DNA of 6,536 nt from an uncultured Lachnospiraceae bacterium (GCA_902795625.1 CADBLW010000080.1:1-6536); one strand, 5' to 3'; positions 1-6,498 are shown, counted from the stretch's first letter. Numbers and translations: made by a program. Notes: a model not told the origin generated them from the letters alone.

Positions 1-5
1 CGTGT

Positions 6-20
6 GCAGGAGAACTCCTC
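6..20. repeat. 15-bp repeat, inverted copy of 6505-6519
   Basis: The sequence GCAGGAGAACTCCTC is the exact reverse complement of 6505-6519 at the other end of the window. The core is itself nearly palindromic (AGGAG-AA-CTCCT). It is followed by AGATTTTC, so it could be the descending arm of a terminator-like hairpin whose other arm lies outside the window. A chance 15-bp match between two short end segments is very unlikely, but which dispersed element it belongs to cannot be told from one window. Confidence 0.7.
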
Positions 21-53
21 AGATTTTCAATTATGAAATAAATGTAAACTGTA

Positions 54-82
54 TTGACATTTTGAAAGGTTAGTGCTTAAAT
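54..82 (+). promoter_or_regulatory. Sigma-A-type promoter for the membrane-protein gene
   Basis: A consensus -35 TTGACA (54-59) lies 17 bp before TTAAAT (77-82, four of six matches). The -10 is preceded by TGC (74-76), giving an extended -10. The upstream stretch 21-50 is A/T-rich, as an UP element would be. Transcription should start near 88-90, giving a leader of about 70 nt before the ATG at 160. A translation start at 73 would lie inside this promoter. Confidence 0.65.
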
Positions 83-85
83 ATG

Positions 86-99
86 GAAAATGCATTTTC
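86..99. promoter_or_regulatory. 14-bp perfect palindrome at the predicted transcription start (candidate operator)
   Basis: GAAAATGCATTTTC is a perfect 7+7 palindrome sitting just downstream of the -10 box, over the expected +1. Its left part, extended by one base (GGAAAATGCAT, 85-95), recurs directly at 119-129, 34 bp downstream. A dyad over the start site is a typical place for a repressor to bind. No regulator is identified; the neighbouring XRE protein is one candidate, but its own promoter has a different motif. Confidence 0.45.
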
Positions 100-118
100 A
101 GAGCGTCAACGGTGATGC

Positions 119-129
119 GGAAAATGCAT
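119..129 (+). repeat. Second copy of the GGAAAATGCAT element in the leader
   Basis: This is an exact 11-bp direct copy of 85-95. Only the left half of the upstream palindrome is kept; the sequence then continues GCGCG. It lies in the untranslated leader, 30 bp before the chosen start codon, and could be a weaker second binding half-site. Confidence 0.4.
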
Positions 130-150
130 GCGCGTATGACGCGAATGAAC

Positions 151-155
151 GGAGG
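151..155 (+). promoter_or_regulatory. Ribosome binding site that fixes the start at 160
   Basis: GGAGG lies 4 nt before the ATG at 160. The spacing is slightly short, but no other in-frame start has a comparable site. The in-frame GTG at 73 lies in the promoter, and the internal ATG at 181 has only a weak purine stretch before it. Confidence 0.7.
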
Positions 156-159
156 AAAT

Positions 160-1812
160 ATGGCAGAGAAAGATACTTCGATGAAGAAAACCGCACTGTG
201 CTATCTGATCTCAACAGGCATCACGGTGCTGATCGGACTGGTGGTTTATTATTTTGCGCTGCCGGCGATGAACGTCCACAGCGCAGGCTTCTGGGGATAC
301 TGGCTGTTCCTCGGACTGATCTATGCGGGAGCGCATTCGACGGTCCGCCCCATTGTGTGCAAGAAGGAAATCTCGGTGGTGGGAAAGAAGAGCGCTTCCT
401 GGTACGGAACGGCGATCGGTTTCGGGATCGCGGCGGTCTCGCTCCTGGCACTTCTGTTCGGAGGCATCGCCTCGGCGAAGCTGTTCCACGCGAAGACGTA
501 TGCGAACATCATCACCGTAAACGAGGCTGATTTCGAGAAGGACATGCCCGAGACCACGAGCGTGACCAACATCGCTTTGATGGACACCGCGTCCGCGCGG
601 GTCATCGGCAACCGCACCCTCGGTTCGCTGTCGCAGGTCGTCTCCCAGTATTCGGTGAACGACCATTACAGCCAGATCAACTATCAGAACACGCCGAAGA
701 AGGTGACCGTGCTTGAGTACGCGGACTTCTTCAAATGGATACAGAACCGCGGCACCGGAATTCCCGGCTATGTCATGGTTGACCCGGTAGCCAACAGCGC
801 TTCCTACATCGAGTTCGGCAAGCCCGTAAAATACGCGGAGAGCGGCCGGTTCGGCGACGATCTGGAGAGAAAGCTCCGGTTTTCCTATCCGACCAAGATC
901 TTCGGCGACATGTATTTTGAGATTGACGACGCGGGCAATCCGTACTACATCGTTCCCTGCATGCAGGCGAACGCGGGACTGTTCGGCGCGATGGACGTCG
1001 GTGAGGTCATCCTGTTCAACCCGGTGGACGGCAGCTCGCAGCTCTACGACGTAAAGGATGTTCCCGCATGGGTTGACATCGTCTTCAACGGCGATCTTGC
1101 ATGCGAAAAATACAACTGGTACGGCGAGCTGTCCGGCGGCTTCTGGAACAGCGTGTTCGGCAACAAGAATTGTAAAATGACGACCGACGATTACGGTTAT
1201 ATCGTGATCGACGATGATGTCTGGTATTTTACGGGTGTAACGAGCGTCACGAGCGACGAGAGCAACATCGGTTTCATCATCACCAACGCCCGCACGGGCG
1301 AGTACCGGTTCTATTCCGTGGGCGGCGCGGAGGAGTATTCCGCGATGGGCGCCGCGGAGGGCGAGGTGCAGGAGAAGGGTTATGAGGCATCGTTCCCGTC
1401 CCTTGTCAATATCGCCGGCCAGGCAACCTACATTATGGTCCTGAAGGACACCGGCGGACTGGTGAAACTGTACGCACTTGTCAACGTGGAAAATTACGGG
1501 ATCGTGGCGACCGCGTCGACACAGGCAGAGGCGATCGTTGCATACCGCAAGACGCTCGCGCGCAACGGGATCGGCGGAGGATCGGAGGCTGATGTGTTCC
1601 CGTCCGCGGAGATCACCGTGGAAAATGTAAGGATCATAGAGATGGATAACCTCGCAGTCGTGTACATCACGGCGGAGGACGGAACGGTATACAAGAGCTC
1701 ACTGAACGAGGACGAGAGCCTGATCCTTGTCCGCGTGGGAGACAAACTGACCGTGAGTTACGAGGAAGAGGAGATTGCAGGTATCCGGGCAATCCGTTCC
1801 TGGAGCAGATAA
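160..1812 (+). CDS. Three-helix membrane protein with a large predicted extracytoplasmic domain, function unknown
   Basis: The product has 550 residues. Three hydrophobic segments lie near the N-terminus: about 11-33, 44-61 (weaker) and 82-104. The N-terminus (MAEKDTSMKK) and the loop at 62-80 are Lys/Arg-rich, so by the positive-inside rule both should be cytoplasmic, leaving residues from about 108 to the end outside. That region is rich in aromatic and acidic residues with many short beta-like stretches and has no run of low complexity. A Gly-rich turn (IGGGS, 471-475) separates a C-terminal piece of about 70 residues with beta character (480-548), which could be a small barrel domain. Three cysteines (267, 315, 338) fall in the outer part; 315 and 338 could pair. 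I see no catalytic motif, signal-peptidase site, lipobox or LPXTG anchor. The gene stands alone between its own promoter and a strong terminator. I do not recognise the family, and a sensor, envelope-assembly or anchoring role would be guesswork. Confidence 0.9.
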   Translation: MAEKDTSMKKTALCYLISTGITVLIGLVVYYFALPAMNVHSAGFWGYWLFLGLIYAGAHSTVRPIVCKKEISVVGKKSASWYGTAIGFGIAAVSLLALLFGGIASAKLFHAKTYANIITVNEADFEKDMPETTSVTNIALMDTASARVIGNRTLGSLSQVVSQYSVNDHYSQINYQNTPKKVTVLEYADFFKWIQNRGTGIPGYVMVDPVANSASYIEFGKPVKYAESGRFGDDLERKLRFSYPTKIFGDMYFEIDDAGNPYYIVPCMQANAGLFGAMDVGEVILFNPVDGSSQLYDVKDVPAWVDIVFNGDLACEKYNWYGELSGGFWNSVFGNKNCKMTTDDYGYIVIDDDVWYFTGVTSVTSDESNIGFIITNARTGEYRFYSVGGAEEYSAMGAAEGEVQEKGYEASFPSLVNIAGQATYIMVLKDTGGLVKLYALVNVENYGIVATASTQAEAIVAYRKTLARNGIGGGSEADVFPSAEITVENVRIIEMDNLAVVYITAEDGTVYKSSLNEDESLILVRVGDKLTVSYEEEEIAGIRAIRSWSR

Positions 1813-1844
1813 ACAGTTAATTACCGTAGTTTGTATGGGGGGAA

Positions 1845-1889
1845 GAAGAGGCCCGCACATTCGTGTGCGGGCCTCTTCGATGCTTTTTT
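1845..1889 (+). terminator. Strong rho-independent terminator with TTCG loop
   Basis: A perfect 15-bp stem (1845-1859 with 1864-1878, GC-rich core GGCCCGCACA) is closed by the tetraloop TTCG. After GATGC come six T residues (1884-1889). It begins 33 bp after the stop codon of the membrane-protein gene. The T-run is 5 nt from the stem, a little further than ideal. There is no A-run on the upstream side, so it should work in the + direction only. Confidence 0.88.
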
Positions 1890-1945
1890 GCAGGATCTTT
1901 CGGCATTGGCGAACGGTCTCTTCGACGTTGTATTCCGCATCGGTT

Positions 1946-1951
1946 TATGAT
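1946..1951 (+). promoter_or_regulatory. Possible promoter -10 for the MBL hydrolase gene
   Basis: TATGAT matches the -10 consensus at five of six positions and lies 75 bp before the start codon. No good -35 sits at normal spacing; TTCGAC (1921-1926) is poor. An alternative pair is TTGTAT (1928-1933) and TAAGAT (1951-1956) at 17 bp. As the preceding gene ends in a strong terminator, some promoter must lie between 1890 and 2007, and this is the best candidate. Confidence 0.4.
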
Positions 1952-2020
1952 AAGATAAAAAGAGAGCATTCGGACGAAGATATGCCCGCGTGCTCTGAGA
2001 ATAATTAAAGGGGTATTGTT

Positions 2021-2647
2021 ATGGCAGAAGGTATTTTCTTTTACAAACAGAACAGCAGCAGGATCGACACTCCTGCGGGGCGTGTGTATGTGGATCCGTT
2101 CCTCATGACGGAGGAGCCGCACGATGCGGTGTTTGTGCTGGTAACCCACGAGCACCACGATCATTTTTCACCCGAGGACCTTGCGAAGGTAGCCAACCGC
2201 GACACGGTGCTTATTTTCCCGCAGTCGATGCTCGACAAGATGAGAGAAGTGGAAACGTTATTCCCGAGGATTGAACTGGTTGTCCCGGGCGAGCACTATG
2301 TGATCGACGGACTTGAGTTCGACACCGTTCGCGCATACAACAACGGCAAACCGTTCCATCCGAAGGGAGCCGAGTGGGTCGGTTATATTGTGAACGCGAA
2401 TGCCGGCCGCGTATACATCGCGGGCGACACCGACGCGACTGAGGAGGCGAAGGCGGTCCGCTGTGACGTGGCGCTTCTTCCGATCGGCGGCAAATTCACC
2501 ATGGACGCGAGGGAGGCGGCGGAGCTCGCCAACACGATCCGTCCCGCGACGGTCATTCCGGTTCACTACGGCGGACTGCCCGGCAATGAGGATGCTGCGA
2601 AGACGTTCACGGAGCTTGTGGATCCGTCCGTGCACGTGGAGATCTGA
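2021..2647 (+). CDS. MBL-fold metal-dependent hydrolase
   Basis: The product has 208 residues, starting at an ATG preceded by AAAGGGG (2007-2013) with 7 nt spacing. It shows a full metallo-beta-lactamase-fold ligand set: Asp25 in YVDPF, the HxHxDH motif at 43-48 (within THEHHDH), His113 in FHPKG, the bridging Asp136 in AGDTD, and His182 in PVHYGG. These would bind two metal ions, usually zinc. The overall pattern, with AYNNGKPFHPKG before GYIV and GDTD, matches the small stand-alone Lactamase_B_3/UPF0173-like group; length is somewhat below the roughly 225 residues of UPF0173 proteins. There is no signal peptide or membrane segment, so it should be cytoplasmic. The substrate is not known: members of this fold cleave phosphodiesters, thioesters, lactones and other bonds, and nothing here selects one. 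It is a single-gene unit, and the neighbours give no clue to its role. Confidence 0.93.
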   Translation: MAEGIFFYKQNSSRIDTPAGRVYVDPFLMTEEPHDAVFVLVTHEHHDHFSPEDLAKVANRDTVLIFPQSMLDKMREVETLFPRIELVVPGEHYVIDGLEFDTVRAYNNGKPFHPKGAEWVGYIVNANAGRVYIAGDTDATEEAKAVRCDVALLPIGGKFTMDAREAAELANTIRPATVIPVHYGGLPGNEDAAKTFTELVDPSVHVEI

Positions 2648-2693
2648 GAAATCCGAAGATTTCCATGAATCGGCGTAAAAGCCCTTATTTTAC
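2648..2693 (+). terminator. Weak tandem hairpins after the MBL gene (possible terminator)
   Basis: Directly after the stop codon, GAAATC and GATTTC (2648-2653, 2658-2663) form a 6-bp stem with a CGAA loop. A second stem, CGTAAAA with TTTTACG (2674-2680, 2688-2694), has a 7-nt loop. Neither is GC-rich and neither has a T-run after it, so termination would be weak. They are the only candidates before the next promoter. Confidence 0.25.
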
Positions 2694-2701
2694 GGCAAAT
2701 G

Positions 2702-2714
2702 CAACCGCCGGTTG
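2702..2714. promoter_or_regulatory. 13-bp perfect palindrome over the -35 box (candidate operator)
   Basis: CAACCG-C-CGGTTG is a perfect 6-1-6 dyad whose right arm ends inside the -35 hexamer at 2712-2717. A bound protein would block RNA polymerase. XRE-type regulators commonly bind short dyads at their own promoter, so the product of the gene at 2883 is the obvious candidate. Confidence 0.55.
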
Positions 2715-2740
2715 ACAAATTGAAAAGCCGGATTTATGGC
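2712..2740 (+). promoter_or_regulatory. Promoter for the XRE regulator gene
   Basis: A consensus -35 TTGACA (2712-2717) is spaced 17 bp from TATGGC (2735-2740), a weak -10 with three of six matches. An alternative -10, TAGGAT, lies at 2760-2765 without a matching -35. The leader to the ATG would be about 135 nt. A weak -10 with a perfect -35 and flanking operator-like sites fits a regulated promoter. Confidence 0.5.
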
Positions 2741-2750
2741 ATGCAACCGC
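2741..2750. promoter_or_regulatory. Second operator-like half-site, 42 bp from the first
   Basis: ATGCAACCGC here is an exact copy of 2699-2708. The two copies are 42 bp apart start to start, about four turns of B-DNA, so they present the same face. This copy lies right after the -10 box, near the transcription start; its right arm (TTGTTT) keeps only three of the six dyad bases. Confidence 0.5.
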
Positions 2751-2870
2751 TTGTTTTGGTAGGATAAGGCCATCAAAACGGGGCGGGCAGGACGGACCTG
2801 CGAAACGGATGACAGCCGGGAGAAAGAAACCGGCCCGGTGTTCCCGGACAGCGTCGAGCATGCCTGCCGG

Positions 2871-2878
2871 AAAGGAAG
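2871..2878 (+). promoter_or_regulatory. Ribosome binding site that fixes the start at 2883
   Basis: AAAGGAAG, with the AGGA core ending 6 nt before the ATG at 2883. The in-frame upstream ATG at 2838 would add 15 residues (MFPDSV...) in front of the usual N-terminus of XRE proteins and is rejected. Confidence 0.6.
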
Positions 2879-2882
2879 CAAT

Positions 2883-3869
2883 ATGATTTTAGCAGACAAG
2901 ATCATCAACGAAAGAAAGAGAAACGGTTGGTCGCAGGAGGAACTCGCGGAACAGCTCAATGTGTCGAGACAGTCGATCTCCAAGTGGGAGGGCGCACAGG
3001 CAATCCCGGATATCCAGAAGATCATCAAAATGGCCGAGATATTCGGCGTGAGTACGGACTACCTTCTGAAGGATGAGATCGAGCCCGCGGATACCCGGTC
3101 GGACATGATCGAGGAGGACAGCGGAACGTCGGAGGAGTATGTGAAGGTTTCCATGGAGGAAGCCTACGAGTATCTGGATCTGGAGCAGCGCTTAGCACCG
3201 CGGCTTGCGAACATGGTGAGCATGTGTATCCTGGCGCCTGCGGTCCTGATCCTGTGCATCGCGCTCTCACAGATACCGGGCTTTCCGCTTACGGATAAGG
3301 TGATGGTTGCAATCGGCCTTGTCGCGATGATGGTCATGATCACGATCGCAGTGATGTTCTTTGTCATCGATTCGATGAAGAAGAGCCGTTTTGCCTATCT
3401 TGAGAACAGTCCGATCGAAACGATGTACGGTGTGAGCGGCATGGTGAAGGAGAGAAGGGCATTATTTGAGCAGAAGAAGATCAGCATGACGGCGATCGGC
3501 GTGATCCTGTGTGTCGTGAGCGTGATCCCGCTTGTGGCATTTTCCGTGGTCGGAACCAAAGAGTATGTGGTCGTACTGATGGTTGTGCTTCTGCTGGCGT
3601 TTGTGGCGGTCGGTGTCAATCTCCTGGTGCGTGCGTACACAGTTGACGGTTCGTACCAGAAGCTGCTTCAGGAGGGAGATTACACGATCCGCGCAAAGTC
3701 GCTGAACACAAAGTACGCAAGTCTTTCCACCGTGTTCTGGCTTTTTGCTACCGGCGCGTATCTCGCGTGGAGCTTCATCGGCGGGCATTGGGAGTACACC
3801 TGGGTGCTCTGGCCGGTGGCGGCGGGCATTTTCGTGTGTGGCAAGCTGATCCTCTCGGGGAAGAATTAG
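2883..3869 (+). CDS. XRE-family transcriptional regulator with six membrane segments
   Basis: The product has 328 residues. Residues 4-62 form a Cro/C1-type helix-turn-helix domain: SQEELAEQLNVSRQSISKWE at 17-36 holds the two DNA-contact helices, and the motif ends in the typical FGVSTDYLL. An acidic linker follows (64-100, rich in Glu and Asp). The rest holds six hydrophobic stretches: about 109-131, 139-162, 200-223, 227-251, 280-300 and 305-323. A Lys/Arg-rich loop (165-200) lies between segments 2 and 3, suggesting that it faces the cytoplasm with the DNA-binding domain. The type is widespread in Clostridia: the DNA-binding part is recognisable, while the signal sensed by the membrane part is generally unknown. 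The 235-bp upstream gap carries a palindrome over the -35 and a repeated half-site, which points to self-regulation. The gene has no obvious terminator, so read-through into the phosphorylase gene 139 bp downstream is possible. Confidence 0.92.
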   Translation: MILADKIINERKRNGWSQEELAEQLNVSRQSISKWEGAQAIPDIQKIIKMAEIFGVSTDYLLKDEIEPADTRSDMIEEDSGTSEEYVKVSMEEAYEYLDLEQRLAPRLANMVSMCILAPAVLILCIALSQIPGFPLTDKVMVAIGLVAMMVMITIAVMFFVIDSMKKSRFAYLENSPIETMYGVSGMVKERRALFEQKKISMTAIGVILCVVSVIPLVAFSVVGTKEYVVVLMVVLLLAFVAVGVNLLVRAYTVDGSYQKLLQEGDYTIRAKSLNTKYASLSTVFWLFATGAYLAWSFIGGHWEYTWVLWPVAAGIFVCGKLILSGKN

Positions 3870-3918
3870 GAAAATCCATTGTTGGATGTAAGATACGATA
3901 TTTAAAGCGGTGCAATCC

Positions 3919-3948
3919 TTGACGCCGCAAAACGGAGTACTGTATAAT
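3919..3948 (+). promoter_or_regulatory. Near-consensus promoter for the GH94 phosphorylase gene
   Basis: TTGACG (3919-3924, five of six matches) is spaced 18 bp from a perfect TATAAT (3943-3948), which is preceded directly by TG. Transcription would start near 3955, giving a leader of about 54 nt. I found no convincing catabolite-response site or clear dyad around it. The gap 3870-4008 holds otherwise only a 5-bp hairpin at 3874-3887, too weak for a terminator. Confidence 0.75.
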
Positions 3949-3992
3949 TACGGATAGCGGATCAGCCGTTTGACAGGCGATTCGGAATATTT

Positions 3993-3999
3993 GGAGAGG
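3993..3999 (+). promoter_or_regulatory. Ribosome binding site that fixes the start at 4009
   Basis: GGAGAGG lies 9 nt before the ATG at 4009. An upstream in-frame TTG (3970) has no such site and would add 13 residues ahead of the usual GH94 N-terminus (MxYGYFD). Confidence 0.7.
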
Positions 4000-4008
4000 T
4001 TTACGAAT

Positions 4009-6390
4009 ATGCAATACGGTTATTTTGATGAGAAAGCAAAGGAGTACGTCATCACCAGACCCGACACCCCGTCGGCATGGGCTAACTATCTGGGATCCCC
4101 GGAGTACGGCGCGATCATTTCGAACAACGCGGGCGGTTACAGCTTCGTGAAGTCCGGCGCGAACGGACGTATCATCCGCTATCGTTTCAACGGCGTGGCG
4201 CTTGATCAGCCGGGCCGTTACATTTACATCAAGGACGCGGAGAGCGGAGAATACTGGTCTGCCGCGTGGGCACCGGTGTGCAAGCCCCTTGAGAGCTACA
4301 AGAGCGAGTGCCGCCACGGTACCGCGTACACGATCATTTCGTCCGAGTATCAGAAGATCGCCGCGAAGACGACCTACTATGTGCCGAAGGACGCTTCCTA
4401 TGAAGTGTGGAACGCAGTCATCACAAACAATGACGACAAGCCGCGCAAGCTTGCCGTTACGGGTTACTGCGAGTTCGTCAACGACAACAATTATGAGCAG
4501 GATCAGGTGAACCTGCAGTACACGCTGTTCATCACCCAGACGTATTTCCGCGGCAATATGATCCGTCAGACGGAAAATGAAAACTTCCACGATCCGAACA
4601 AGGAGCGCTTCTTAGGCCTTGCCGGAGCGAAGGTTGACGCATACTGCGGTGACCGCGACAAATTTGTGGGCAACTATCGCAGTTACGCAAACCCGGTTGG
4701 TGTGGCGGAAGGTCTGAAGGGTGACCTCAACTACTGCGACAACTCCTGCGGCGCGCTGGAGAGCGACATTGTGCTTCAGCCCGGCGAGTCTGCAAGACTC
4801 ACGTACCTTCTCGGTCAGAAGCCGGAGGCAACGGCCAAGGAGATCATCGCGCGCTACGAGGCGGACGGCGTCGTAGAGAAGGAAGTCGAAGAGCTGAAGG
4901 CATACTGGCACGCAAAGCTTGACAATCTGCAGGTTCATACGCCGGACGACGCGTTCAACAACATGGTCAATGTATGGAACGCATACAACTGCTTCATCAC
5001 ATTTACCTGGTCCCGCGCGGCATCCTTCCAGTACTGCGGTCTCCGCAACGGTTTCGGTTACCGCGACACCGTGCAGGATATCCAGGGTATCATTCACCTC
5101 GCGCCCGAGATGGCAGCGGACCAGATCCGCTTCATGCTCTCCGCGCAGGTTACCAACGGCGCAGGTCTTCCTCTCGTAAAATACACACACAACCCGGGTC
5201 ACGAGGACACGCCGGACGACGCTTCCTACGTGAAGGAGACCGGACATCCGAGCTACCGCGCGGACGATGCGCTGTGGCTGTTCCCCACCGTATACAAGTA
5301 CATTTCCGAGAGCGGCAACATCGGTTTCCTCGACGAGGAGATCTACTATGCGAATGATATGCAGAAGGGCACGGTGTACGATCACCTGAAGCGCGCGATC
5401 GATTTTTCGATGAACAACCTCGGCAACCACGGAATGCCGGCGGGTCTGCACGCAGACTGGAACGACTGTGTGCGTCTCGGCAAGAAGGGTGAGTCCACGT
5501 TCGTTGCGTTCCAGCTCGTGTACGCGGTGAAGATTTTGCGCAAATACGCGGTCATCAAGAACGATACCGATTACATCGCTTATCTCGACAGCGTGAACGC
5601 GAAGATGGAAGAGATCCTCAAGGATTGCTGGAACGAAGACCGTTTCATCCGCGGCTACAAGGAGGACGGCGAGGTCATCGGCAAGCGCACCGATCCCGAG
5701 GCTTCGATGTGGCTCAATCCGCAGTCCTGGTCGGTCATCGCCGACTTCGGCTCGAGGGACCAGCAGGAGAAGGCAATGGATTCCGTCGAGCGCGAGCTCA
5801 ACACGCCGTACGGCGCGATGGTTATGTATCCCGCATATGAGAAGCACGCATTTGACGGCGCTCTGATGGTATGCTTCAACAAGTGCGTCAAGGAAAATGC
5901 AGGTATCTTCTCGCAGCCGCAGGGCTGGCTGATCCTCGCAGAGGCGAAGCTTGGGCATGGCAACCGCGCGTTTAAGTACTGGTCGGAGGCAGCTCCCGCC
6001 AACTACAATGACCGCATCGAGATCCGCACGCTGGAGCCTTACGTATTCGGTCAGTTCGTAGAGGGCAAGGACAGCCCGTTCGCAGGCCGCGCGCATGTGC
6101 ACTGGCTCACCGGTACCGCGTCCACCGTCATGGTTGGAACCACCGAAGGTATCCTCGGTCTGAACCCTGAGGCGGACGGCATCGTCATTGACCCGTCCAT
6201 CCCGTCGGAGTGGAAAAACTACACGCTTCGCAAGGTGTTCCGCGGCAAGGTGCTGAATGTGACCGTCAACAATCCGAACGGTTCCGAGCACGGCGTGAAG
6301 AGCGTTACCGTGAACGGCGCTAAGATCGACGGCTTACTGATCCGCGACGACATTCTTCAGGCGGAAAATGAGATCGTGATCGAGATGTGA
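4009..6390 (+). CDS. GH94 disaccharide phosphorylase (chitobiose/cellobiose phosphorylase-like)
   Basis: The product has 793 residues, about the length of N,N'-diacetylchitobiose and cellobionic-acid phosphorylases and slightly shorter than typical cellobiose phosphorylases. It starts with the family signature MQYGYFDEKAKEYVITRPDT, then NNAGGYSF (39-46) and ECRHG (100-104). The (alpha/alpha)6 catalytic part carries GLRNGFGYRDT (344-354), ADWNDC (482-487) and KENAGIF (628-634); WLTGTAS (699-705) follows near its end. By alignment from memory with Vibrio chitobiose phosphorylase, Asp486 is the general acid, Trp484 and Glu629 shape the sugar site, and Arg346, Thr701 and Gly702 bind phosphate. 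The phosphate-binding His of the family appears as Gln636 (IFSQPQGW). The enzyme should split a beta-linked disaccharide with phosphate into alpha-sugar-1-phosphate and a free sugar, in the cytoplasm; no signal peptide is seen. The exact sugar is unsettled. It is a single-gene unit with a strong promoter and terminator, and codons that strongly favour AAC and other C-ending forms, suggesting high expression. No sugar transporter adjoins it. Confidence 0.93.
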   Translation: MQYGYFDEKAKEYVITRPDTPSAWANYLGSPEYGAIISNNAGGYSFVKSGANGRIIRYRFNGVALDQPGRYIYIKDAESGEYWSAAWAPVCKPLESYKSECRHGTAYTIISSEYQKIAAKTTYYVPKDASYEVWNAVITNNDDKPRKLAVTGYCEFVNDNNYEQDQVNLQYTLFITQTYFRGNMIRQTENENFHDPNKERFLGLAGAKVDAYCGDRDKFVGNYRSYANPVGVAEGLKGDLNYCDNSCGALESDIVLQPGESARLTYLLGQKPEATAKEIIARYEADGVVEKEVEELKAYWHAKLDNLQVHTPDDAFNNMVNVWNAYNCFITFTWSRAASFQYCGLRNGFGYRDTVQDIQGIIHLAPEMAADQIRFMLSAQVTNGAGLPLVKYTHNPGHEDTPDDASYVKETGHPSYRADDALWLFPTVYKYISESGNIGFLDEEIYYANDMQKGTVYDHLKRAIDFSMNNLGNHGMPAGLHADWNDCVRLGKKGESTFVAFQLVYAVKILRKYAVIKNDTDYIAYLDSVNAKMEEILKDCWNEDRFIRGYKEDGEVIGKRTDPEASMWLNPQSWSVIADFGSRDQQEKAMDSVERELNTPYGAMVMYPAYEKHAFDGALMVCFNKCVKENAGIFSQPQGWLILAEAKLGHGNRAFKYWSEAAPANYNDRIEIRTLEPYVFGQFVEGKDSPFAGRAHVHWLTGTASTVMVGTTEGILGLNPEADGIVIDPSIPSEWKNYTLRKVFRGKVLNVTVNNPNGSEHGVKSVTVNGAKIDGLLIRDDILQAENEIVIEM

Positions 6391-6412
6391 TCATAGTTTT
6401 TCAGAGAACTAC

Positions 6413-6450
6413 AGGGGCGTGGCCGCGTGCCACGCCCTTTGAGGTTATTT
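6413..6450 (+). terminator. Rho-independent terminator after the GH94 gene
   Basis: GGGCGTGGC (6415-6423) pairs perfectly with GCCACGCCC (6429-6437) around a 5-nt loop; a G-T and an A-T pair can extend it. The tail is TTT-GAGGTTA-TTTT, so the T-run is interrupted. It begins 23 bp after the stop codon. Confidence 0.7.
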
Positions 6451-6498
6451 TCCGAAAAGAAAATGACTAATTATCCGGGGTCATACGATTAAGGGATA

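Noticed and set aside
42..59. Catabolite-response-like stretch TGTAAACTGTATTGACA
   Set aside because: It lacks the central CG of the cre consensus, and its right half is accounted for by the -35 box.
73..159. Upstream in-frame GTG start for the membrane-protein gene
   Set aside because: It lies between the -35 and -10 boxes of the likely promoter and would not be transcribed. The extra residues lack protein-like character, and GGAGG points to the ATG at 160.
1963..1996. 6-bp hairpin AGAGCA/TGCTCT in the leader of the MBL gene, considered as a riboswitch or attenuator
   Set aside because: The loop is 22 nt, the stem is short, and there is no competing terminator or known riboswitch motif.
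3970..3975. TTGACA as a second -35 box before the GH94 gene
   Set aside because: No -10 lies at usable spacing (the ribosome site falls there); the promoter at 3919-3948 is far better.
3775..4590. Open frame of 271 codons on the minus strand across the GH94 promoter and 5' region
   Set aside because: It overlaps the promoter and start of GH94 and the end of the XRE gene, shows no domain pattern, and behaves as a shadow of the coding strand.
4612..6291. Long open frame of 559 codons on the minus strand inside the GH94 gene
   Set aside because: It is fully antisense to a clear GH94 gene, its translation is rich in Val, Arg, Leu and His with no recognisable domain, and it is explained by C/G-ending codons that rarely make stops on the opposite strand.
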